Both the position numbers and the translations under genes were made by a program. Shown here one piece after another: positions 1 through 10,866 of a DNA stretch of 22,287 bases (position 1 is the stretch's first letter; every line of letters starts with the position of its first letter). Source of the DNA: Gemmatimonadota bacterium (GTDB lineage Bacteria; Latescibacterota; UBA2968; UBA8231); contig JAPOYQ010000521.1 of the NCBI GenBank assembly GCA_026706505.1, forward strand, positions 1 through 22,287, written 5' to 3'. The notes beneath the pieces are model-generated. The model was not told the DNA's origin. It saw only the letters and a program-made list of their open reading frames with translations, and ran no database searches.

Positions 1-1491
1 CGTCATCCGCAGGATCTGGGTCTCTTTAGGCTTGAAGACCAGCCCTGCGCGCGGCGAGATTTCGCCTTCGGGAATGCGGTTGTGGTCGTCGTAGCGCAGG
101 GCCACCACCAAGTCCAGCATCTCACTCAGGGCCGTCTCGCTCTGCACGTAAGCCCCGAATTCGTTGGTCTGATCGTAGTCTTCGTTCCCGCCGGTGATGG
201 TCCCCTCGGTATCGGGCCGCGTCAACAACACATCGGCTCCGTAGGTAAAGCGCTGCCAACCCCCCAGCGTCACTGAGTGCTGGAGTTGGAAGGCGGTCAG
301 CTTAGACTTATCGACAATTGGATTCCCATCGCGCAGAGTAAAGGTGTCGCCAGCATTGCTCCCATTCTGGAAGACCTGAGCGAACCAATTTTTGTACAGC
401 AGACGAAGCTGGACGTAGTTGTACGCCCAATCTTGGGCTTGGCCAGCCCCTAAGCCGGTCAACTCGATCTGATCGCCCTTGTTGTATCCGGCTGCCAAAA
501 TAGCCGTCAAGTCGTCCGAGGCTCGGTAATCCAAGCGCACTTCGGCGCTCTGGCGCTCAATGTCAAAACTGCGCGGTTTGATAGCTGGATTGGCGGCCCT
601 AGCCTGCACCTCTACCGGGTCTTCGTATTCCCAGTCCACTCCCGTATAGTACTGGGCCGAGACCTTGTAGCCGAGGCGATCGCTAGCAGCCCCGGCGTGG
701 CGCATACCGACCTTGCGCACACTCCGCTCGCCCAAGCCGAAGTTGACATTAGTCCCCGCCGAAGTAAACGGCGAGTGGGTGATGATGTGCATCACGCCAT
801 TGGCGCTATTCGGCCCGTAGAGTGCCGCCCCCGGCCCCAACACCACTTCGATGCGCTCAATGTCGTCGTTGGTCACCGGAATGAAGTTGTAGGCATTCAA
901 TCGCAGAGAGGGAACGCGGGCAATGCGATTGTCAGTCAGCGTCAGCAAGGCACCTGAAAAGACATTATTGAAACCCCGCACAACTACATTGCTCTGCGCC
1001 AAACCAGTCTGGGAAAAGTCCACCGCCGGCAGATCGCGGATGTGTTCGGCCACGCTGAGCGCCGGCCGATTGCGGATCTCCTCGGCCTCAACTATCGCCA
1101 CCGAGGCCGGGGCTTCGAGGACTTTTTCCTGCCGCCGCGAGGCCGAGACTACGTTCTGATCGAGGAAGATAATCCCCGTCTCCAGCGTCAGCATCAGCTC
1201 CTGTTCGCCAGCGACAATGCCAACGCCTTCTCGCATCAGGGACCGATAGCCGATATGCGTAACGCTAAGCTGATACTCTCCGGCTGGCAGCCCCTTCAAG
1301 CGGAAGAGGCCATCTTCGTCGGTGGCCGTACCGATCTTGCCGCCTGGAAGTAGGTCGCCGACAAGGACGACGTTGGCACCGGGGATCGCTTCACCCTCCA
1401 ACCCCTTCACAACACCGGAAAGCGTCCCTTCTGCGCCGAAGGCGACGCCCGCCCACAGCACGAGAGCATATAAAAGCAATTTGTACTTCAT
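1..1491 (-). CDS. TonB-dependent outer-membrane receptor, 3' end outside the window
   Basis: An uninterrupted frame runs from an ATG at 1491 to the window edge, giving 497 codons without a stop, so the end of the beta-barrel is missing. The start is supported by AAGGAG (1498-1503, minus strand) six bases upstream. Residues 1-20 form a signal peptide. Residues about 22-105 form a carboxypeptidase-like regulatory domain (LSGVVKG, PGANV, ATDEDGLFRLKGLPAGEY, HIGY). Residues about 118-240 form the plug domain, with VVSASRRQEKVLEAPASV, VVVRGFNNV, IERIEVVLGPGAALYGPNSA and GVMHIIT. The rest resembles barrel strands with alternating aromatic residues. Such receptors import siderophores, cobalamin or glycans across the outer membrane using TonB energy; the substrate cannot be read here. 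An N-terminal regulatory domain of this kind is common in Bacteroidota and other FCB-group receptors. Family assignment is firm, specificity unknown. Confidence 0.93.
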   Translation of the reverse strand, partial: MKYKLLLYALVLWAGVAFGAEGTLSGVVKGLEGEAIPGANVVLVGDLLPGGKIGTATDEDGLFRLKGLPAGEYQLSVTHIGYRSLMREGVGIVAGEQELMLTLETGIIFLDQNVVSASRRQEKVLEAPASVAIVEAEEIRNRPALSVAEHIRDLPAVDFSQTGLAQSNVVVRGFNNVFSGALLTLTDNRIARVPSLRLNAYNFIPVTNDDIERIEVVLGPGAALYGPNSANGVMHIITHSPFTSAGTNVNFGLGERSVRKVGMRHAGAASDRLGYKVSAQYYTGVDWEYEDPVEVQARAANPAIKPRSFDIERQSAEVRLDYRASDDLTAILAAGYNKGDQIELTGLGAGQAQDWAYNYVQLRLLYKNWFAQVFQNGSNAGDTFTLRDGNPIVDKSKLTAFQLQHSVTLGGWQRFTYGADVLLTRPDTEGTITGGNEDYDQTNEFGAYVQSETALSEMLDLVVALRYDDHNRIPEGEISPRAGLVFKPKETQILRMT

Positions 1492-1537
1492 GGCTAGCTC
1501 CTTATTTTGGGCCTAAATCTACCCCCAAGCACCCGAT

Positions 1538-1576
1538 CCCGCTACCTCGCTACCCAATAAGTAATCTCGTAGCGGG
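1538..1576. repeat. 8-bp perfect inverted repeat in a divergent intergenic region
   Basis: CCCGCTAC (1538-1545) and GTAGCGGG (1569-1576) are exact reverse complements separated by 23 bases. Further GTAGCG copies occur at about 1618-1629, and the region lies between the divergent receptor and oxidoreductase genes. This could be an operator for a shared regulator or a chance GC-rich palindrome. No regulator gene lies beside it. The remainder of the 1492-1751 spacer shows no coding potential that I can support. Confidence 0.3.
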
Positions 1577-1682
1577 CTGCCGCGCAAAGGCAAATTATTT
1601 CTTCGGGAATTTCGTCGCGTAGCGGTAGCGCGGTCTATTTCCACTTCCCATCCCTTCTCCGCTATAGATCTCGCCCGCTCTA

Positions 1683-1712
1683 TTGATTCCCCGCGTCTCC
1701 ATTGCGTATTTT
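1683..1712 (+). promoter_or_regulatory. Possible sigma70-type promoter for the Gfo/Idh/MocA gene
   Basis: TTGATT (1683-1688) and TATTTT (1707-1712) are separated by 18 bases and lie about 40 bases before the preferred ATG at 1752. Each hexamer matches four to five of six consensus positions. This is a weak visual call in a region with no better candidate. Confidence 0.25.
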
Positions 1713-1751
1713 CCCAGCCTTAATTCACCTATGTCATCGGAGACTTATTTC

Positions 1752-2771
1752 ATGTCGGACAGACTCAAGCTCGCCTTTATTGGCTGCGGTGCCATCGCTC
1801 GCTTTCACCTCGACGGCATCAAGGGCCACGCCCCCCGCATCGACGTCACCGCGTTAGTTGATCTCGACGAGTCCAAAGCTCAAGCCTACGCCACTGAAAC
1901 CGGAGGGCAAGTCTTTACCTCGCTCGACGAAGCGCTCGAAAAGGGGGACTTCGACGCCGTCGATATCATGCTGCCCCACGATCTGCACGAGTCCATCGCC
2001 CTCCAGTGCTTCGCCGCTGGCAAGCACGTGCTGTTGGAAAAGCCCATGGCCCCCACCCTCGACGCCTGCGACCGCATCCTCGCCGCCGCCCGCGCGGCCC
2101 CGGGCGTCTTCATGGTCGCGGAAAATAGCCAGTACTGGCCCGAAATAGTCGAGGCCCAAAAGCACCTTGCAGCCGGAGCCATCGGCGAGATCATTACCGC
2201 CCGCGCGGCCTTTGTCTATCCTTTCGACGACTACTGGTTCAAAGAAGAGCGGCCTTGGCGCTATGAAAAGGGGCGCACCGGCGGCGGCATCGCCATCGAC
2301 GGCGGCTCGCACTGGATTCGGCCCTTGCGCATGTGGATGGGCGAAATCAAAGAGGTGGTCGGCGTACTGGGGCATCCACTCGCGCAGATGGAAGGCGAAT
2401 CCCTCGCCCGCGCGCTCTTCCGCTTCGACTCGGGCAAGACCGCCATCTTCGACGCCATGATGATAGACACGGTCTTTGCCCCAGACCCTTGGTGGCGAAT
2501 TACCGGCACCAAGGGCGAACTGACCATCAACGCCGGTCTCGACGGCGCCGAACTCTATCTGTGGGACGCAGACCATCCCGAAGGCAAGCGACTCTTTGCG
2601 AGCCCAGGTTACACCGAATCCTTTGGACCGGAGTTGGCCGATTTTGCCGCTGCCGTCCTCGACGGCAAGGCCCCGGACGCGCCGCCGGAACACGCCCTCG
2701 GCGAGCTGCGCACGGCCTTGGCCCTCTATCGCTCGGCCGCCAGCCAGCGATGGGAGCAAGTGTGGGCGTAA
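1752..2771 (+). CDS. Gfo/Idh/MocA-family NAD(P)-dependent oxidoreductase
   Basis: This 339-residue protein has the two-domain layout of the family. An N-terminal Rossmann fold carries the dinucleotide motif GCGAIA (residues 11-16). The EKP motif (96-98) contains the usual catalytic or cofactor-contacting lysine. The C-terminal alpha/beta domain carries the second signature, GGGIAIDGGSHWI, with Asp183 and His187 in the positions typical of these sugar and inositol dehydrogenases. I place the start at ATG 1752 because GGAG at 1739-1742 lies nine bases upstream and the protein then begins directly before the Rossmann strand; upstream in-frame TTG (1683) and ATG (1731) lack this. Members oxidise or reduce a hydroxyl of sugars, sugar acids or cyclitols. 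It diverges from a TonB-dependent receptor, which could supply the substrate, but this is inference. Exact substrate unknown. Confidence 0.93.
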   Translation: MSDRLKLAFIGCGAIARFHLDGIKGHAPRIDVTALVDLDESKAQAYATETGGQVFTSLDEALEKGDFDAVDIMLPHDLHESIALQCFAAGKHVLLEKPMAPTLDACDRILAAARAAPGVFMVAENSQYWPEIVEAQKHLAAGAIGEIITARAAFVYPFDDYWFKEERPWRYEKGRTGGGIAIDGGSHWIRPLRMWMGEIKEVVGVLGHPLAQMEGESLARALFRFDSGKTAIFDAMMIDTVFAPDPWWRITGTKGELTINAGLDGAELYLWDADHPEGKRLFASPGYTESFGPELADFAAAVLDGKAPDAPPEHALGELRTALALYRSAASQRWEQVWA

Positions 2772-2972
2772 TGCTTGCACGAACCTCTCCTTTGGGATAT
2801 ATTCAGCCCTTTCAGCCCTGTGAGGCCGTTCCTCGAAGCACCGAGCATGTTCGACCCTTGACTCTTCCCAACACCCCAATTCGCCCCCCCCTTCTCAATC
2901 TCAGCGGCAAAGGCTGTCAAGGCCGTGATGCCCTCTCGATTCAAAACGCATTAGCTATAGAATAGGAAAGCA

Positions 2973-5603
<2,631 letters not shown>

Positions 5604-5612
5604 GCTTCTGCC

Positions 5613-6380
5613 ATGAGCCGGGTTATCGCCATATCCAACCAAAAGGGAGGGGTCGGCAAGACTACTACAGCCGTCAACTTGGCGGCTTGCCTCGCCGTGG
5701 CCGAACAAAAGACCCTGCTCATCGACATGGATCCGCAGGCCAACGCCACTTCAGGCTGCGGCTTTCAGAACAGCGAGGAAGTCGAAACGGCCAATATCTA
5801 CCACGCGCTGATCGGGCAAAAGGAGACTGCCGAGGTCACCTACGAGACCAAGATATCCTTCCTGTCCTTGATTCCCTCGCACATCAACCTGACGGGCGCC
5901 GAGGTCGAGATGGTCAACATGATCGCCCGCGAGCAGAAGTTGGACGGGCTGCTCGACCAAGTCCGCGACCAATACGCCTTTGTCATTCTCGACTGTCCGC
6001 CTTCTTTGGGACTACTGACCCTCAACGCCCTAACCGCAGCCGACTCGGTGATGATACCCATTCAGTGCGAGTACTACGCGCTAGAGGGCCTTGGCCGACT
6101 GCTCAACACCGTGCGCCAAATCCAACGCCATCTCAACCCCAAGCTCCAGATCGCCGGCGTCCTGCTCACCATGTTCGACGGACGCTTGAACCTATCGCGC
6201 CAAGTATCTTCAGAGGTCAAGTCCTATTTCGGCAACAAGGTTTACAAGACCTCCATCAGCCGCAACGTGCGTCTGGCCGAGGCCCCTAGCCACGGCCAAC
6301 CCATCGTACTCTACGACATTTTGTCGCAGGGATCTCAGGATTATATGAGTCTCGCAGGAGAAGTGATCGACCATGGGTAA
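5613..6380 (+). CDS. parA: Chromosome-partitioning ATPase ParA (Soj type)
   Basis: This 255-residue protein is the short chromosomal type of ParA, with no N-terminal helix-turn-helix extension. It has the deviant Walker A motif KGGVGKTT (residues 11-18, signature Lys11 and catalytic Lys16), Asp40 in [10 protein letters not shown], and the Walker B-like stretch [17 protein letters not shown] (about 124-140). ParA binds DNA non-specifically as an ATP dimer, and ParB stimulates its ATPase so that origin regions segregate. It starts nine bases after ppdK, with only a weak GAG-type ribosome site, and its last eight bases overlap parB. Chromosomal parAB often sits near the replication origin, but no origin genes or parS site are visible here. 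Confidence 0.97.
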   Translation: MSRVIAISNQKGGVGKTTTAVNLAACLAVAEQKTLLIDMDPQANATSGCGFQNSEEVETANIYHALIGQKETAEVTYETKISFLSLIPSHINLTGAEVEMVNMIAREQKLDGLLDQVRDQYAFVILDCPPSLGLLTLNALTAADSVMIPIQCEYYALEGLGRLLNTVRQIQRHLNPKLQIAGVLLTMFDGRLNLSRQVSSEVKSYFGNKVYKTSISRNVRLAEAPSHGQPIVLYDILSQGSQDYMSLAGEVIDHG

Positions 6381-7248
6381 GAAGCCGGTCCTCGGCAAGG
6401 GCATCAGCGCCCTCATCCCGGAATATGCCGAACCTAGCGGCCAAGGCGACGCCTCGCGCCAGATCGTCTATCTCAACGTCGACGAGATTGAACCCAACCC
6501 CTATCAAGCTCGCACCGAGTTCGACGAGGAGAGCATCGACGAACTGATGCACTCGATCCAAGAGAAAGGCGTCATCCAGCCCATCACCGTCAACCGCATC
6601 GGCCAAAGCTACCAGATCATCGCTGGCGAGCGCCGCTGGCGGGCCACAAAAAAGGCGGGGATCCAAGAAATACCAGCGATCGTCCACGAAATCGAGTCTC
6701 AGCAAGATTTGATGGAGCTGTCGCTGATCGAGAACATCCAGCGCGAAGACCTGACCCCAATCGAAGAGGCCGAAGGCTACCGCTCGCTGACCGACAAGTG
6801 CTTTCTCACGCAAGAGGAAGTCGCCCGCAAGGTGGGGAAAAATCGCTCGACCGTGACCAATCTCCTCAGGCTGTTGCAATTGCCGCAAGAAATCCAAGAA
6901 TTCTTGCGGCATGGCCAGTTGCAGATGGGGCACGCCCGCGCCCTGCTCGGCCTCGAAGAAGACGAAGACCGGCTCGCGTTGGGCCGCCGGGCGGTCGAAG
7001 AAAAAATGGCCGTCCGCGAAGTCGAAAAAGCAGTCGCCAATCAGCGCGCAGGCCGCAAGAAAAAGAAGTCTCCCAAAGAAGTCCCCAGCGACCCCCACGT
7101 CCGCGACTATGAGGAGCGGTTGCAGCATCGCTACGGCACGGCGGTCAACATCCGTCGCACCGCGGCAAACAAGGGCAAGATCGAGGTCGCATTCTACAGC
7201 GATAGCGATCTAGAGCGGCTACTCGACCTGCTGATCGACAACGAATGA
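6373..7248 (+). CDS. parB: Chromosome-partitioning protein ParB (CTP-dependent clamp)
   Basis: This 291-residue protein has all three ParB regions. The N-terminal CTP-binding/ParB-Srx domain includes PNPYQAR (about 41-47), the GERRWRA box (85-91) and ENIQRED (120-126). A helix-turn-helix domain lies at about 145-170 ([22 protein letters not shown]), followed by the [14 protein letters not shown] helix. After a lysine-rich linker (228-235), the C-terminal dimerisation domain ends with [10 protein letters not shown]. ParB loads at parS, binds CTP and spreads as a sliding clamp, activating ParA. AGGAG at 6356-6360 precedes the start, and the ATG lies inside the end of parA. Its TGA overlaps the ATG of the next gene, a lipoprotein. 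I found no consensus parS palindrome in the window. Confidence 0.97.
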   Translation: MGKKPVLGKGISALIPEYAEPSGQGDASRQIVYLNVDEIEPNPYQARTEFDEESIDELMHSIQEKGVIQPITVNRIGQSYQIIAGERRWRATKKAGIQEIPAIVHEIESQQDLMELSLIENIQREDLTPIEEAEGYRSLTDKCFLTQEEVARKVGKNRSTVTNLLRLLQLPQEIQEFLRHGQLQMGHARALLGLEEDEDRLALGRRAVEEKMAVREVEKAVANQRAGRKKKKSPKEVPSDPHVRDYEERLQHRYGTAVNIRRTAANKGKIEVAFYSDSDLERLLDLLIDNE

Positions 7249-8636
7249 ACCTTGGTTGGCGCCTCTTGGCCCCACTCCTCACCCTTGGCGCCTGCAGCTT
7301 GCTCCACGACGAGCTTCCCAACGACCCTCCGACCCTGCATTTGGCGCGGATGATCTGCCAGTCTCCGGACAAGGCTTTCCCAGATACCCTGCTCAATAGC
7401 GCGGATGTGGCCTGCCAGGTCCAGCGCGGCGGCGAGGTTCGCTTTGAAATCCGCGCAGCCGACGAGGACGACGATCCTGTGTTCTACGAGTGGAGAGCTC
7501 CATCCGGAGGCAGCTTCCGCGATTCGCGGGCCCAAGAGACCAACTCTTGGTTCGCTCCCCAAACCATCGCCGGCTCCGGCGAACAATTTGTCGTGCAGGT
7601 CCTCATAAAAGACCGCAACTGCGAAGCCGATGCCGTACCCGATCTAGCCGACCGCCAGCGCTGCGCCGAAGACGCCCAGGTGTTGATCGAAAACTTCCTC
7701 GTGGAGGTCGTGCAGCGCGAACCCATGTTGGAAGTGATGACCGACGCGACTAGCGCGTTTAGCGCGCCGCAGATAGTTATCGACGCGTTTGGCAGCGATC
7801 CAGACGGCGATCAGCTCGAATACCACTGGGAAGAGGTAGCCGGACAGGACAGCCTCAGCATTTGGCCAGAGGCCATCCGCGACGAGGAAACCGGTCGGCA
7901 AATCGGATCGCGCGCCGTCGTCGTAGCCTTTTTTCCCGGCGACCACAAACTGCGCGTTTCTGCGAGCGACGGCGCGGCGACCATAGAGCGCGAAATCGCC
8001 CTCCACGTTCCAATCGAGCCGCCCTTGCCGGCTGGCGGCATGGTGCGCCTGATTTTGCCAACCACCAGTCAAACATACGAAATTGACGCGTACGAATATC
8101 CCAACGCTAGGGGCGAGCGGCCGCAGTCCGCTTCGTTTTTCCAAGCAGCGCGCCTGTGCGCGGCCGAGGACAAGCGCCTGTGCAGCCCGAGCGAGTGGGG
8201 CACCGCTTGTCAAGCCGGCCAAATGCGGAATTTTTCTTCGACCGACGATTTGGCTGCCTACGACAGCCGCGACCACTTTGGCATGCGCTTCTGCAACGTG
8301 CCGGGTTCGGCTTTCTCCCAATTCAGCAGCGACCCAGCCGAACAACTCGCGCCCTCCGGCTCATTTCCCAACTGCGGCGGCGCGACCGGCGTCTTTGACT
8401 TGACGGGCAACATGGACGAATGGGTCGCCGCTATCGACGAGGCCGGCGACCTCGCGGTGTACGTCGCAGCAAGCAGCGTATCTGCGAGCGGTGCCTGCGA
8501 CGGAGCGACCCTTGTGGGTACCCTGTCCAGCGGAGGCCAAGACCCATATGATATAGAGGTCTTAACGGAAATCATCGCCGATTCGCCCTTGCGAGACTAC
8601 GAGCAGCCCGTCCTTGGCTTCCGCTGCTGCCGTTGA
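7245..8636 (+). CDS. Lipoprotein with PKD/Ig-like repeats and a C-terminal FGE/SUMF1-like domain
   Basis: The 463-residue protein begins with a lipoprotein signal peptide: hydrophobic residues 5-16 lead to the lipobox LGAC with Cys17, followed by Ser18, so outer-membrane retention is plausible. Two Ig/PKD-like beta segments follow, recognisable by AADEDDDPVFYEW (71-83) and FGSDPDGDQLEYHW (182-195) with GDHKLRVSASDG (232-243). Residues about 278-463 resemble the formylglycine-generating-enzyme/SUMF1 fold: DAYEYP, AARLCAAEDKRLCSPSEW, ATGVFDLTGNMDEWVA and a terminal LGFRCCR. The arginine- and cysteine-rich active-site segment normally just before the final GFR is not seen, so I expect a binding or structural module and not an active sulfatase maturase. 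Twelve cysteines after the lipidated one suggest disulfides in the periplasm. The ATG overlaps the parB stop (ATGA), implying translational coupling. No specific function is recognised. Confidence 0.85.
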   Translation: MNLGWRLLAPLLTLGACSLLHDELPNDPPTLHLARMICQSPDKAFPDTLLNSADVACQVQRGGEVRFEIRAADEDDDPVFYEWRAPSGGSFRDSRAQETNSWFAPQTIAGSGEQFVVQVLIKDRNCEADAVPDLADRQRCAEDAQVLIENFLVEVVQREPMLEVMTDATSAFSAPQIVIDAFGSDPDGDQLEYHWEEVAGQDSLSIWPEAIRDEETGRQIGSRAVVVAFFPGDHKLRVSASDGAATIEREIALHVPIEPPLPAGGMVRLILPTTSQTYEIDAYEYPNARGERPQSASFFQAARLCAAEDKRLCSPSEWGTACQAGQMRNFSSTDDLAAYDSRDHFGMRFCNVPGSAFSQFSSDPAEQLAPSGSFPNCGGATGVFDLTGNMDEWVAAIDEAGDLAVYVAASSVSASGACDGATLVGTLSSGGQDPYDIEVLTEIIADSPLRDYEQPVLGFRCCR

Positions 8637-8652
8637 TCCCAGGTTTCCAGTC

Positions 8653-9417
8653 ATGGACCAAGAACAACTCCGTCACCTATTAGAGCAAGTCGCCACCGGA
8701 GACCTCGCGCCGAGCCAAGCCTTAGAGCGGCTTAGGAATCTGCCCTTTGAGAACCTCGGGTTTGCTCACGTCGATCACCACCGCGCCCTGCGCACTGGGT
8801 TCCCAGAAGTCATTTTCGGCCAAGGCAAGACCTGCGAGCAGGTGCTGGCCATCGCCGAGCGCATAACCACGCATGGCGCACAGGTGCTGGCCACCCGCGT
8901 CGAAGCGACCACGGCCCAAGCACTCGTCGAGCGCTTTGACCGCGCCGAGCACGACCCTCTCGCCCGCACCGTTCTAGTACCAGGAACCGAACGCCCCACG
9001 CCCGAGGGCCTAGTGGCCGTAGTATCAGCCGGCACCTCGGACTTGCCCGTGGCCCGCGAAGCCGTCGTCACGGCTCGCGCTATGGGCGCTCATGTCGAGG
9101 AGGTTTGCGATGTCGGCGTCGCCGGTCTGCACCGACTCCTAGCGTACCGCGAGCTCTTGCAGCAGGCTCGGGCCATCGTCGTAGTCGCCGGGATGGAGGG
9201 CGCGCTCGCCAGCGTCGTCGGCGGGCTGGTGGATATTCCGGTCGTGGCCGTGCCAACTAGCGTGGGGTACGGCGCGAGTTTCCACGGCCTCGCCGCTCTC
9301 TTGGCCATGCTCAACTCCTGTGCGGCCGGCGTGGTTGTCGTCAATATCGACAACGGCTTTGGCGCAGGGTACGCGGCTGCCCAGATCAACCGCCGCTCTA
9401 GCCAGCGCCCCGAATGA
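8653..9417 (+). CDS. larB: LarB-type NaAD carboxylase/hydrolase (nickel-pincer cofactor synthesis)
   Basis: The 254-residue protein is a PurE-related carboxylase of the LarB family. Signatures are VSAGTSDLPVAREA (124-137), CDVGVAGLHRLLAYRE (152-167), GMEGALASVVGGLVDIPVVAVPTSVGYGASF and AMLNSCAAGVVVVNIDNGFGAG. Cys223 in MLNSC and Glu182 in MEGAL match, as far as I recall, the active-site cysteine and glutamate of Lactobacillus LarB. LarB carboxylates and hydrolyses nicotinic acid adenine dinucleotide to the dicarboxylated mononucleotide, the first step to the nickel-pincer cofactor of lactate racemase and relatives. I chose ATG 8653; an in-frame TTG at 8614 would overlap the preceding gene and adds residues not typical of the family. 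It lies 16 bases after the lipoprotein gene and overlaps mobA by four. larC and larE are not in the window. Confidence 0.92.
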   Translation: MDQEQLRHLLEQVATGDLAPSQALERLRNLPFENLGFAHVDHHRALRTGFPEVIFGQGKTCEQVLAIAERITTHGAQVLATRVEATTAQALVERFDRAEHDPLARTVLVPGTERPTPEGLVAVVSAGTSDLPVAREAVVTARAMGAHVEEVCDVGVAGLHRLLAYRELLQQARAIVVVAGMEGALASVVGGLVDIPVVAVPTSVGYGASFHGLAALLAMLNSCAAGVVVVNIDNGFGAGYAAAQINRRSSQRPE

Positions 9418-10022
9418 TCCACGTCGCCGTGCTAGCCGGCGGCCAGAGCCGACGCATGGGCCGCGACAAGGCCCTCCTGCAACTAGGCGGCCAGACTCTG
9501 ATTGAGCGCGTCCTCGCTGCGGCGCGTCCCCTCGGCTATCCCCGCGTCATCATCGGTGACTCTGCTGCCTATGCCCATCTCGGGCTGCCCGTCCATCCCG
9601 ACCACCGTCCCGGACTTGGGCCGCTAGGCGGCCTGTACACCGCGCTCAGCACAACCGGCGCACCCGTGCTCCTCCTCGCCTGCGACTTGCCCTTTCTCAC
9701 TCCGGACTTCCTCCGCCACCTCGTCAACCGGCGCGGGCCACATCAAGCGGTCGTGCCCTACGCGGCCACAGGGCTGCAACCGCTCTGTGCGCTCTACGAG
9801 CCGTCCTGCTTAATGGCCGTAGAAGCCGCCATACAGGCCGATCAGCGCGGCATGCGCGACCTACTGAGCAATCTGACTTTGGATCTGGTAAGAGAAAAGG
9901 ATTGGCGGCCCTACGACGAGCGCGGCCTGCTTTTTGCCAATCTCAACGCGCCCGAAGAGTACGAGCGGGCGCAAGCCGCACTCCTAAAATCCGGCATCCA
10001 CCACGCTCAACACCAACAGTAG
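9414..10022 (+). CDS. mobA: Molybdenum cofactor guanylyltransferase MobA
   Basis: MobA transfers GMP from GTP to molybdopterin to make the guanine dinucleotide cofactor of DMSO-reductase-type enzymes. The 202-residue protein has the nucleotidyltransferase signature VLAGGQSRRMGRDKALLQL (residues 6-24), the segment PGLGPLGGLYTAL, the metal-binding ACDLPFL with Asp91, and a late NLNAPEEYERA matching the usual NxNTPED-like end. Its ATG overlaps the larB stop (ATGA). The cluster ends here: the last 39 bases overlap the convergent ctaB gene and there is no room for a classical terminator. Related nucleotidyltransferases such as MocA have similar motifs, so MobA is likely but not certain. Confidence 0.88.
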   Translation: MIHVAVLAGGQSRRMGRDKALLQLGGQTLIERVLAAARPLGYPRVIIGDSAAYAHLGLPVHPDHRPGLGPLGGLYTALSTTGAPVLLLACDLPFLTPDFLRHLVNRRGPHQAVVPYAATGLQPLCALYEPSCLMAVEAAIQADQRGMRDLLSNLTLDLVREKDWRPYDERGLLFANLNAPEEYERAQAALLKSGIHHAQHQQ

Positions 10023-10844
10023 CGGCAGGTAGAGGACCGAAGCCTTGAGCAACCGCCGCGCACTGGCCACCGAGCGCGAAAAGCTAAGCGCGAGACCGGA
10101 GGCGAGAAACAGCGCGCCCAATACCAGCGCCCCGGCTAGGTAGAACGGCCCGGTGAGACCCATGAACGAAGGCAGCACCGAAAAGATTAGCAACAGCACT
10201 AAGTAGCCCATCACCTGCCAGCAGGTGCTGTTCCCATCCGGCTCGACCACGGGCAACATCTTGAAACCGCCGCGCCGGTAGTCGTCGCGGAAGATCCAAG
10301 CAATGGCGTAAAAGTGCGGGTGCTGCCAAGCAAAGAGAATGAGAAACAGGACCACGGCCCCCGGATCAATCGCGCCGGTCGCCGCCGTCCAGCCCCCTAC
10401 GGGCGGTAGGGCACCCGGTACGGCCCCCAGCGAGGTGTTGAGCCAATTTTGCCGCTTCATCGGGGTGTACACCACCACGTAGAGAAACGCGGATAGAAGC
10501 GCCAAAAACGCCGTCAACAACCCAGCGGTAAAAAGCAGGAAAAACACGCCGCTTAGAACCAGCATAAACCCCATCGACAGAGCCGTACCTGGCTTGACGC
10601 GCCCGGTCGGCAAGGGCCGATTGCGCGTGCGCTTCATCAACCCATCGACATCGCGCTCCAGATAGTGGTTGAGCACCGATGAGCCGCACGTGGTCAAGCC
10701 CGTGCCGATGAGCAGACAGCAAAAAAGCAGCGGCGCGTGGATACCTTGCCCGCCCAAGAAAAATCCGAAGGCGGCCGTAACCAGCACCAAAAAGGCAATT
10801 CGCGGTTTAGTCAGTTCCCAGTAGTCGCGCCAAGTAGCAGTCAT
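9984..10844 (-). CDS. ctaB: Protoheme IX farnesyltransferase (heme O synthase)
   Basis: The enzyme is a polytopic membrane prenyltransferase that converts heme b to heme O for heme-copper oxidases. The 286-residue protein starts with MTATWRDYWELTKPRIAFLV, which is typical of the family. It carries the first polyprenyl-diphosphate/Mg site SVLNHYLERDVDGLMKRT (Asn59, Asp65, Asp67), the RPLPTG turn (76-81), WQHPHFYAIAW (173-183) and the second acidic site FRDDYRRGGFKMLP (185-198). Most of the rest is hydrophobic, consistent with seven to nine helices. ATG 10844 is preferred; an upstream extension of the frame crosses into the divergent ligA gene and is not homologous. A promoter is placed at 10867-10895. 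Its 3' end overlaps mobA. The oxidase genes themselves are not in the window. Confidence 0.95.
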   Translation of the reverse strand: MTATWRDYWELTKPRIAFLVLVTAAFGFFLGGQGIHAPLLFCCLLIGTGLTTCGSSVLNHYLERDVDGLMKRTRNRPLPTGRVKPGTALSMGFMLVLSGVFFLLFTAGLLTAFLALLSAFLYVVVYTPMKRQNWLNTSLGAVPGALPPVGGWTAATGAIDPGAVVLFLILFAWQHPHFYAIAWIFRDDYRRGGFKMLPVVEPDGNSTCWQVMGYLVLLLIFSVLPSFMGLTGPFYLAGALVLGALFLASGLALSFSRSVASARRLLKASVLYLPLLLVLSVVDAGF

Positions 10845-10866
10845 ATCTATCTCGTTCCGCGACAAA

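Noticed and set aside
1683..1751. TTG or upstream ATG starts for the Gfo/Idh/MocA gene
   Set aside because: The ATG at 1752 has GGAG at good spacing and starts the protein just before the Rossmann strand, as in the family.
2802..2819. Tandem copy of TTCAGCCCT after the Gfo/Idh/MocA gene
   Set aside because: Only two 9-base units, with no wider repeat or palindrome; it may be chance.
1854..2879. Long open frame on the minus strand across the Gfo/Idh/MocA gene
   Set aside because: The plus-strand gene has clear motifs. The antisense frame shows no recognisable domain and is expected from strong GC bias at third positions.
6286..7128. 280-codon open frame antisense to parB
   Set aside because: It is a low-complexity, hydrophobic antisense shadow of a well-supported ParB with no family features.
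5613..7248. parS site near parAB
   Set aside because: CACGTG cores occur at several places in the window, but none is flanked to give the TGTTTCACGTGAAACA-type palindrome.
8278..8636. Active formylglycine-generating enzyme in the lipoprotein
   Set aside because: The fold signatures are present, but the conserved arginine- and cysteine-containing segment just before the final GFR motif is missing, so catalysis is unlikely.
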